NCBI RefSeq assembly: GCF_001561915.1
Contig: NZ_LSKU01000001.1
Coordinates: forward strand, 1,349,331-1,382,361
Direction: 5' to 3'
DNA length: 33,031 nucleotides
From: Tepidibacillus decaturensis
GTDB lineage: Bacteria; Bacillota; Bacilli; Tepidibacillales; Tepidibacillaceae
Part shown: one piece after another, positions 27,365-33,031 of the stretch
Layout of the letters: each line of letters begins with the position of its first letter
Numbering within the stretch: the first letter of the stretch is position 1
Notes under the pieces: generated by a model
What the model was told of the DNA's origin: nothing
The model's database searches: none
What the model saw: the letters and a program-made list of their open reading frames with translations, nothing else
Translations under genes and position numbers: made by a program

Positions 27365-28288
27365 TTATCTGTTTGCTCGTAACTCTTCAATGAGCCCTTG
27401 CATATCTTCTGGCAATTCAGAGTCAAATTCCATATATTCGTTAGTTCTTGGATGCTTAAATCCTAAAGTTTTGGCATGCAGCGCCTGTCCATCGATTTTT
27501 AACGTCTTTTTCAGACCATATAAAGGATCTCCTACAAGGGGATGGCCGATGTATTGCATGTGGACTCGAATTTGATGAGTCCTGCCTGTTTCTAATTTAC
27601 ATTCCACCAATGTAAACCCTTGGAAACGCTCTTTCACTACAAAATGGGTAACAGCATGCTTACTATTTTTATGGATCACCGTCATTTTTTTACGATCATG
27701 AGGATCACGGCCAATAGGTGCATCGATCGTTCCAAGATCATGAGGGATTTCTCCATGAACTAAGGCCAGATATATTCGATGCACATCATGATCCTTGAGT
27801 TGTCTAGCAAGAGATTCATGAGCCAAATCATTTTTTGCAGCCATCAATAATCCAGATGTATCTTTATCAATGCGATGAACAATTCCTGGTCTTAAAACAC
27901 CGTTTATTCCAGATAAATCTTTACAGTGATAAAGTAAAGCATTAACCAAGGTACCAGAATAGTGCCCTGGTGCTGGGTGAACCACCATTCCTCTTGGCTT
28001 ATTTATCACAATTACATCTTGGTCTTCATATACGATGTCAAGAGGAATCGATTCAGGCTCAATGTTCAATTCTTTTTGTGGTGGAACCTGAAGCACAACC
28101 TCATCGTCTTCTTGTATTTTGTAATTTGCTTTCACCATTCTACCATTGACTGTTACATTTCCTTCTTTGATCCATTGTTGTATTTGTGATCTAGACCATT
28201 CTTCGAACTGTTCAGAAAGAAATTTATCAATTCTTTCTGTTGCCTCCTCTGCTTCAATGATCCAATCATATTTTTCAAAAGCTTCCAC
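27365..28288 (-). CDS. rluD: RluA family rRNA pseudouridine synthase (YlyB/RluD-like)
   Basis: The enzyme isomerises specific uridines of 23S rRNA. An S4 RNA-binding domain occupies about residues 15-75 (RIDKFLSEQFEEWSRSQIQQ) and the catalytic domain carries HRIDKDTSGLLMAAKN with Asp141, followed by the RTHQIRVHMQYIGHPLVGD segment. The 307-residue length fits RluD/YlyB. The start is a GTG at 28288, eight bases after AGGAGA. It follows lspA by ten bases, as in Bacillus (lspA-ylyB-pyrR). The exact target site cannot be told from sequence alone. Confidence 0.92.
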   Translation of the reverse strand: MEAFEKYDWIIEAEEATERIDKFLSEQFEEWSRSQIQQWIKEGNVTVNGRMVKANYKIQEDDEVVLQVPPQKELNIEPESIPLDIVYEDQDVIVINKPRGMVVHPAPGHYSGTLVNALLYHCKDLSGINGVLRPGIVHRIDKDTSGLLMAAKNDLAHESLARQLKDHDVHRIYLALVHGEIPHDLGTIDAPIGRDPHDRKKMTVIHKNSKHAVTHFVVKERFQGFTLVECKLETGRTHQIRVHMQYIGHPLVGDPLYGLKKTLKIDGQALHAKTLGFKHPRTNEYMEFDSELPEDMQGLIEELRANR

Positions 28289-28298
28289 TGCAATTCTC

Positions 28299-28757
28299 CT
28301 ATACTTGATCTTTTTTTGCTTCTTTAGAAAAAAACATTTCCCAGATCATTAAAATGACCCCAACCACAATCGCTGAATCAGCAAGATTAAAAATGGGATA
28401 GTTAATAATCCTTACATCTATAAAATCTACTACTTCCCCAGTTGTTATACGGTCAATCAGGTTACCGATCGCCCCACCTAAAATAAAAGATAGAGATAAG
28501 GCAAACAGCTTTTGTGCTTTATGGATCTTGTAAATGTAATAAATAAGAAAAAGAATGACAATCAATGTTAAGATGATAAAAAACCATTGCTTATTTTGTA
28601 AAATTCCAAAGGCGGCGCCTCTATTTCGACTAGAGGTAATATGAAACCAACCCTTAACAATAGGGATGCTTTCATATAAATCCATATACTTCACAATCGC
28701 CCACTTACTTAATTGGTCAAGAAAGATTATGAGTAATGAAATGAAGTAATAAATCAA
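28299..28757 (-). CDS. lspA: Lipoprotein signal peptidase
   Basis: LspA removes signal peptides from diacylglyceryl-modified prolipoproteins in the membrane. The 152-residue product has four membrane helices and the conserved motifs FLDQLSKW, NRGAAFG, GGAIGNLIDR, VVDFID (catalytic Asp111) and FNLADS (catalytic Asp127). I start at the TTG at 28757, seven bases after GGAGG; the frame continues 27 codons upstream but across the promoter. At least one client gene is present in the window, the lipoprotein at 30399-31301. Confidence 0.95.
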   Translation of the reverse strand: MIYYFISLLIIFLDQLSKWAIVKYMDLYESIPIVKGWFHITSSRNRGAAFGILQNKQWFFIILTLIVILFLIYYIYKIHKAQKLFALSLSFILGGAIGNLIDRITTGEVVDFIDVRIINYPIFNLADSAIVVGVILMIWEMFFSKEAKKDQV

Positions 28758-28789
28758 ACTGTCTCCTCCTTGTGCTTCTTCTCTTGCCC

Positions 28790-28798
28790 ATTGTAGCA
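28790..28798 (-). promoter_or_regulatory. Extended -10 promoter of lspA-rluD
   Basis: The minus strand reads TGCTACAAT, a TGn extended -10 with TACAAT. No good -35 is seen, as expected for this type. It lies between the putP terminator and the lspA ribosome-binding site. Confidence 0.55.
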
Positions 28799-28810
28799 TA
28801 CGTTCATCCA

Positions 28811-28843
28811 AATAAAAAGAGCAATGGGAATGACCCATTACTC
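28811..28843 (-). terminator. Terminator at the end of the putP remnant
   Basis: GAGTAATGGG and CCCATTGCTC pair over ten positions (one G-U) around TCATT, followed by TTTTTATTT. The putP TAA stop lies inside the 5' arm. Confidence 0.92.
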
Positions 28844-29295
28844 ATTTACTAAAGCTTTTTGTGATTGCTCAAATTCATTCAAAATCTCTTGGCTCGGTTT
28901 ATTATCAATTAAGCTCACAATGAAAATGGTAAGGGCTGAAAGAATGAAGCCTGGGATAATCTCATACCATCTAGCAAAATTAAAGTTAGGAAATAAGGAA
29001 TTGAGTCCAAAACTAGTATAGTTTTTCCAAACAATAACCGTTAAACCACCAACGATCATACCAAAGAGAACGCCATTTCTTGTAGTTCGGTTCCAGAATA
29101 ATGAGAAGATAATGGCTGGCCCAAAGGCTGCTCCAAATCCAGCCCAAGCATAAGCCACCAAATCTAATACTTTTCCACCACTCATCGCAAGGTAAATCGC
29201 AATGATTGAAATTAAGATAACCGCTCCACGGCTAACCCAGATCAATTCTTTTTGACTCGCATTTTTTCTAAATAGTGCTTTATAAAAATCGGCTA
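28838..29295 (-). pseudogene. putP: C-terminal part of a sodium/proline symporter, cut by an IS21 remnant
   Basis: From ADFYKALFRKNASQKELIWV to the stop the frame matches the C-terminal third of PutP (solute:sodium symporter): SGGKVLDLVAYAWAGFGAAF, GPAIIFSLFW, a membrane segment FGMIVGGLTVIVWK and the final helices. Homology begins near 29293. Everything upstream in the frame (the first 30 or so codons of the open frame) comes from the insertion remnant. The N-terminal two thirds of the symporter are absent on the far side of the remnant, so the insertion was accompanied by a deletion or rearrangement. Not functional. Confidence 0.85.
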
Positions 29296-29741
29296 TTCGG
29301 ATTATGTGGTGGAAAACTAACCAAAATAAATTCCACCTTGATTCAAATTTCGGGTGGAACTTTGTTATTTGGGATGCCGGCAACATTCGTTAAAACCCAA
29401 GCTACTTTTAAGACGAAATTGCTAAAAATTCGTTCCGTTCCTATTTCCCACAATATCAGGAGGATGATTTCATCCACCAACAACCCATATTCCCTTGAGA
29501 TATCATCAAGGGCCTGTTTCTTTGCTCATTCCAGAACATCTTTTACAGTATTCCTGGAGTTTGAGCAACTTGCAGCAATGCTTCTTTGACTTAATCCTTG
29601 AGCATGTAGCCTAAGGATTTCACGGTACTTAACCACAAAAAAACCTCCTATATTTGAATTTGCACGACATGTGCAAGCTTCATTATATAGGAAGTGGCTC
29701 TCTCGCATGGCAATATTCAATTATTAATAACGTGGCTCTCA
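29295..29741. mobile_element. Degraded IS21-family insertion sequence
   Basis: The right edge (29732-29741) reads TGAGAGCCAC on the minus strand; the same GAGAGCCAC recurs 38 bases inward (29694-29702), as in the subterminal repeats of IS21 elements. Inside is only the istA start (29526-29636). Full IS21 elements are about 2 kb with istA and istB; here about 450 bases remain, so most of istA and all recognisable istB are lost. The left edge is placed by the end of putP homology and is approximate. No target duplication could be found. Confidence 0.65.
29526..29636 (-). pseudogene. istA: IstA transposase N-terminal remnant (IS21 family)
   Basis: From a GTG at 29636, with ATAGGAGG upstream, the frame reads KYREILRLHAQGLSQRSIAA and SNSRNTVKDVLE, the N-terminal helix-turn-helix of IstA, then a TGA where an arginine codon is expected (VLE-stop-AKKQ). 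The frame continues only briefly as recognisable protein. The DDE catalytic domain is absent. Confidence 0.8.
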
Positions 29742-29753
29742 TTGATTAACTCA

Positions 29754-30376
29754 CTAACCATATGTCAGTGAAATCATTAATATAAAAATAATGATCGAAA
29801 ACAATGAAACACGAATACGTTGATTTTGATTTTGGGGCAAAATAAATAATAGTATCAGTGCAATTAATAGGTCAAATCCGAGCTGAAAAGCGTGAAGTGG
29901 AAGAACATAAAAAAACTAAATCCCTCATTTAACAAGAACCCAATAGGAAATGCTGCACACAAATCTGCTAGTAATCCTTTTCCTCTAGAGTACCATAAAA
30001 TGAATGCTGGTATAGGTGAAATAAAAGCTATAAAATTCCAAAACATAAAGTGCTTTATAGCTATAAAACCATATAATAAAAAAGAATAAAGATAGTATGT
30101 TTCAACCAACGCAAGTAAAAATAACAAACTATTTATAGCAGCAGTTTTGGGCGAATGACTCCATGCTGCTAGTAAAGTTACTAAAAAAATATATAATCCT
30201 AAATATGAAAAAATATCAGATAATCCAGGAATTACATTGCTAGGCACTGTATCCGCATATTTTGCAAAGGATCCTAAAACCACACCGGCTATAAAAACCC
30301 AAAAATGCTGTAGTAGTTTTTCTTTCGGTGACAAAACTACACTATCTTCTCTGACGGATTTCAATTTAATATTCAA
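29754..30376 (-). CDS. Multi-pass membrane protein, DUF6518-like (frameshifted at the 3' end)
   Basis: The open frame at 29864-30376 encodes 170 residues with about five membrane helices (IAGVVLGSFAKYAD, YLGLYIFLVTLLAAW, FMFWNFIAFISPIPAFILWY). I assign it tentatively to DUF6518-like proteins from memory. The frame ends early in FSSDLTY, but another frame continues with YVLPLHAFQLGFDLLIALIL and a charged hydrophobic tail to a TAG at 29754. A T7 run on the coding strand (plus 29909-29915) lengthened by one base joins them, giving about 207 residues and one or two more helices. A TTG start is used at 30376. It follows the lipoprotein by 22 bases. Confidence 0.6.
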
Positions 30377-30398
30377 TCTTATCCACTTCCACTGTTTG

Positions 30399-31301
30399 TC
30401 AAGATAATTTTATTGTAACAATTTCTCCATAACAGTACGCAGTTAACTCACCCTGTTTTATGACAAACCCAATAACATTATCAATATTACTAATTTCTTT
30501 TTTTGTATCTGCTTTAATTATTTTCAAAGATAATTGATTATTATTATTAGGATTATATGCTATTTGAATTAAAGTGTTACTTTCAATATCGTAAAAACTT
30601 TCACCTGATTTGTTAAAATAATCCCCATCTTCATTATAAATTGTTTTATTATTACTTACATACAATTTATTATTTAAAACAAATAATTCTCTTCCGTCTA
30701 AGTTAGATTTAATTAACTTAGGTTCATTAGTGTATCTGGAATAATCTAAAGAATACAGTGCGTAGGAGTCGTCCGATTTATCGTATACAGTATAATATAA
30801 TAAATTATTTAAGATAGCTCCATTACTACTAATAACCCCTTTTGCTTTAGAATATTCTTTTAAAGAATCATTATCATATTTAACAACTGTAGAGATAGGT
30901 GCCTCAGAATGTGAATAGTCTGACTTTAAGAAAAATATATTATCACCATCTGTTGCCAAAGGAAAAATTGCTTCATTTTCTTGATTCTCTGCTTTATAAA
31001 CAGACTTAATTGTTCCTTCATTTAACTCAACTATCTCAAAATGAAATTTATGACTGTCCCCTGATGTGTAGTATTTACTTTTTGTGTTGAATGAATATTG
31101 CATAATGTTACTATTATCCTCGTTTGATTTATCTTCTACAGGAAATAAAGTCCTTGTATTATATAATATAAATTTGTTAACGAAAGGATTGTATACTTGT
31201 ATAATATCATTTTGATTGTTTTGATCCTGTGAAGAATTGTTTTTAGAACAACCAGAAGAAAATAAAGATAGCATAATGAGTATAACTAAAATCTTTTTCA
31301 T
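30399..31301 (-). CDS. Putative lipoprotein of unknown function
   Basis: The 300-residue product has a signal peptide with a lipobox-like SSGC (MKKILVILIMLSLFSSGCSK), an Asn/Gln-rich linker, and repeating beta-strand segments (for example DGDNIFFLKSDYS, LNNLLYYTVYDKS, LNNKLYVSNNKTIY) that suggest a beta-propeller-like surface domain. I do not recognise a family. Composition is clearly more AT- and Asn-rich than the pyr genes, pointing to acquired DNA. It precedes the membrane protein by 22 bases. The ISL3 insertion lies about 60 bases upstream and probably separates it from its native promoter. LspA in this window would process it. Confidence 0.7.
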   Translation of the reverse strand: MKKILVILIMLSLFSSGCSKNNSSQDQNNQNDIIQVYNPFVNKFILYNTRTLFPVEDKSNEDNSNIMQYSFNTKSKYYTSGDSHKFHFEIVELNEGTIKSVYKAENQENEAIFPLATDGDNIFFLKSDYSHSEAPISTVVKYDNDSLKEYSKAKGVISSNGAILNNLLYYTVYDKSDDSYALYSLDYSRYTNEPKLIKSNLDGRELFVLNNKLYVSNNKTIYNEDGDYFNKSGESFYDIESNTLIQIAYNPNNNNQLSLKIIKADTKKEISNIDNVIGFVIKQGELTAYCYGEIVTIKLS

Positions 31302-31418
31302 AGAAATATCACTCTCTTTTATTGTTATATTAATTAGCTTTTACATAAAACAGAATAAAAAGGCTCCTCGCTAGATGATGTGGGTTGAGAGAAAAAGCAC
31401 TAGCTTCATAGAGACTTT

Positions 31419-31524
31419 ATTCCTTACAGCTTTTCATAGTTTCTCGATCCTGGGGTAAGCCCTCAAGAAATTCGCTTGACCGCTTACCCCAGGATTGAAG
31501 GATGGTTGTTAAGCTGCAAGGAAT
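31419..31524. repeat. Nested palindrome inside the ISL3 element
   Basis: ATCCTGGGGTAAGC (31447-31460) and GCTTACCCCAGGAT (31482-31495) are a perfect 14-bp inverted repeat; inside it TCAAG/CTTGA pair. Outside, ATTCCTTACAGCTT (31419-31432) and AAGCTGCAAGGAAT (31511-31524) match at 13 of 14 positions. It lies between the transposase stop and the IS end. Confidence 0.85.
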
Positions 31525-31533
31525 ACGACTAGC

Positions 31534-32769
31534 CTAATGAGGCTTGACGGTCATCTCTAACTTATTGGCTGTAGCATAGATCATACTGATGTACGTATTT
31601 ATAGTGCGGTATCCACGTGCTTTACGCTTAGCTGCTTGAACAAGGCTATTGATTCCTTCCAAAAGACCATTGGTCATTTTAGTTTGAAACCATCTTAGAA
31701 TACCGTCTTCATGTTTTTTGATGGACTGAGCCACTTTCACCATCGGTTCTAAGCGAGTACGGGTCGCCCAACCTACCCATTCACGCAAATAAACATCTGC
31801 CAAAAGAGTAGCGATCGTCCATAAATCCTGGAGAGCTAGCTTTAATCGGTACGCTTTCCCCGTTTTTAAATTCATGTCTTTCAGCTTGACTAGATCCTCT
31901 TTTTGGCGATCCTTTAATTTGTTTTTGTTCTTTAGCCAGAGATATTTCGTTTTTTTTAATGCAGGAACTTCCTGTTGTTCCTCTTTTCGCACTTGATCTA
32001 CCGCTTCATTGACCATTTTCATGACATGAAATTTATCAAAGGTGATATGGGATTGAGGAAAGTTCTTCTCAATTCCTGCAATAAAGGCGGGAGACATATC
32101 GCAACAGAATTCTTCAATTTGGGAAGGATCAATGCCTTTCTCTTGAAGGTGTCCTAGTAGAACACGAAGGACGTCAGCACCCTTCCCTTCCATGGCAAAC
32201 ATGACCTTTTTCGTATCCATGTCAACAAAGAGGGAAACATACTGATGACCGCGTTTACTGGACGTTTCATCAACGGCAATGCGTTTTACATGGGAGAAAT
32301 CCAGGGCATTCATAGCACGGTTGACGTAGTAATGGAAAATCCGCCATAGCCTTGTATCATGCTCCTTTACTTCTCGAGCAACGGCAGCTACAGGCATTTC
32401 CTTCATTAAAGACATGGCATGGGAATCGAACAGAAAGGTAAAGCCTGCTGAGGTCCTAGCCCAGTCCACTTTGACCGTTAAAATCTTCTTACAGGAATTG
32501 CATTTCACTCGTGGAAGACGTGCGCGAATAAAGGTCTTGTATTGGAAAAAGTTCAAATGTCTCCAGGTTCGATCGTCATTGACAACATCATGTACTTTAT
32601 TTCCTTTGGCATGGCATTCAGGACAAGGAAAGGCTGCTCCCCGTTTAAAATTGAGATGAACATGTAATTCTCCAGCCTCTTTGTCAAATTCTCGATAACT
32701 AACAAACCATGGATCTTGGATACCAAGAGCTGCTTGAAATAGATCTAAGTCATTTTGGAATTCTAGCAT
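31534..32769 (-). CDS. ISL3 family transposase
   Basis: The 411-residue protein has the N-terminal zinc finger (CPECH at about 49-53 and CNSC at about 95-98), the helix-turn-helix region MPVAAVAREVKEHDTRL, and the DDE catalytic domain: VDETSSKRGHQYVS, then CCDMSPAFIAGIE, FDKFHVMKMVNEAVD, and the last acidic residue in TNGLLEGINSLVQAAKRKAR. Length and architecture are complete and typical. GGAGTGAG precedes the ATG. It moves the element by cut-and-paste within its own inverted repeats. Confidence 0.95.
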   Translation of the reverse strand: MLEFQNDLDLFQAALGIQDPWFVSYREFDKEAGELHVHLNFKRGAAFPCPECHAKGNKVHDVVNDDRTWRHLNFFQYKTFIRARLPRVKCNSCKKILTVKVDWARTSAGFTFLFDSHAMSLMKEMPVAAVAREVKEHDTRLWRIFHYYVNRAMNALDFSHVKRIAVDETSSKRGHQYVSLFVDMDTKKVMFAMEGKGADVLRVLLGHLQEKGIDPSQIEEFCCDMSPAFIAGIEKNFPQSHITFDKFHVMKMVNEAVDQVRKEEQQEVPALKKTKYLWLKNKNKLKDRQKEDLVKLKDMNLKTGKAYRLKLALQDLWTIATLLADVYLREWVGWATRTRLEPMVKVAQSIKKHEDGILRWFQTKMTNGLLEGINSLVQAAKRKARGYRTINTYISMIYATANKLEMTVKPH

Positions 32770-32868
32770 AGGATCTCACTCCGGAATATAGTTTTAAAGA
32801 TTATTATCCAGTATGATCCTATTTAAAATCTTACAAACCCATACTATTTAGCGAGGAAGCAATAAAAA

Positions 32869-33031
32869 GATTAGGTCCATACTAATATTCATTACGGAGA
32901 ACCCAATTTAAAAATCTTCCACTAAAGGAATTAAAAAATGTTTTATGCTAAGCTAGTAAATTTTTTATTAAACATAAATTCAACTTAAATGATTACGAAG
33001 ATAACATTTTTATAAGGATAATTCTCATTTT
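32869..33031. other. Flanking AT-rich DNA, no gene seen
   Basis: The last 163 bases hold no reading frame, RNA gene or clear promoter that I can support. They probably are the upstream flank that was contiguous with the lipoprotein promoter region before the ISL3 insertion. Confidence 0.4.

Larger units (their letters stand above)
31362..32860 (-). mobile_element. Intact ISL3-family insertion sequence, 1499 bp
   Basis: The terminal inverted repeats begin GGCTCCTCGCTAGATG (31362 onward) and, inverted at the other end, GCTTCCTCGCTAAATA (up to 32860), about 23 bp with several mismatches. Perfect 8-bp duplications AATAAAAA flank it at 31354-31361 and 32861-32868, the size expected for ISL3. It carries one complete transposase. 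Undamaged ends and target repeats indicate a recent insertion. Confidence 0.93.

Noticed and set aside
28838-29386. Complete gene starting at 29386 (182 residues)
   Set aside because: The first 30 residues derive from the IS21 remnant; only the part below about 29295 is symporter sequence, so the start is spurious.
29275-29589. Plus-strand frame across the putP/IS21 junction
   Set aside because: Antisense to the IS21 remnant; no family features.
33012-33031. Fur-box-like GATAATTCTCAT at the window end
   Set aside because: Only part of the motif matches, there is no gene beside it inside the window, and the sequence is cut off.

Overview
The window looks like chromosome of a low-GC, Gram-positive, Bacillales-type Firmicute. 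The evidence is strong AGGAGG ribosome-binding sites, TTG/GTG starts, PyrR attenuators, and a gene order that matches two neighbouring Bacillus subtilis blocks: lspA-rluD(ylyB)-pyrR-pyrP-pyrB-pyrC-carA-carB-pyrK-pyrD-pyrF-pyrE, and yloA(rqcH)/yloB-yloC-remA-gmk-rpoZ. It is not B. subtilis itself. It makes meso-diaminopimelate through DapL (aminotransferase shortcut), placed between yicC and the calcium pump, and its PyrE resembles the short Thermus-type enzyme. I infer a deep-branching Bacillaceae relative; genus cannot be fixed from the sequence.

Layout. 1-2.1 kb (minus): rpoZ, gmk, remA, yicC. 2.2-4.3 kb (minus): dapF-dapL. 4.4-7.1 kb (minus): a P-type calcium ATPase with a one-base frameshift near its start. 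7.3-9.0 kb (plus): rqcH, divergent from the ATPase, with the two -10 boxes overlapping. 9.06-12.2 kb (minus): an AI-2E/PerM-family membrane protein (frameshifted), a DMT transporter and a TIGR01777 epimerase. 12.2-15.06 kb: decayed accessory DNA with msrB and NUDIX-like remnants, a small membrane ORF, a GNAT acetyltransferase, a damaged GDYXXLXY protein and an unannotated 27-residue holin-like type I toxin with likely antisense RNA. 15.08-27.34 kb (minus): the complete de novo pyrimidine operon with its promoter and three PyrR-type attenuators. 27.4-28.8 kb (minus): rluD and lspA. 28.84-29.74 kb: the C-terminal piece of a sodium/proline symporter cut by an IS21 remnant. 29.75-31.3 kb (minus): an AT-rich pair, a membrane protein and a lipoprotein. 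31.36-32.86 kb: an intact 1499-bp ISL3-family element with a perfect 8-bp target duplication.

How it works together. The pyr operon encodes every step from bicarbonate/glutamine to UMP plus uracil uptake. PyrR, its first product, should bind three leader RNAs (before pyrR, pyrP and pyrB) and cause termination when UMP is high. LspA and RluD sit upstream as in Bacillus. gmk, rpoZ and remA link GMP recycling, RNA polymerase assembly and matrix control, and RqcH serves ribosome rescue.

At least four genes (calcium ATPase, AI-2E protein, pyrF, the 29.8-kb membrane protein) are broken by single-base changes in A/T runs of 6-7. The shared pattern suggests homopolymer sequencing error more than real gene loss, and it should be settled first. 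The least ordinary features are the holin-like type I toxin locus, a hairpin repeat present upstream of both rqcH and pyrB, and the enlarged pyrB attenuator containing a short ORF. I did not find a clearly new multi-gene system.
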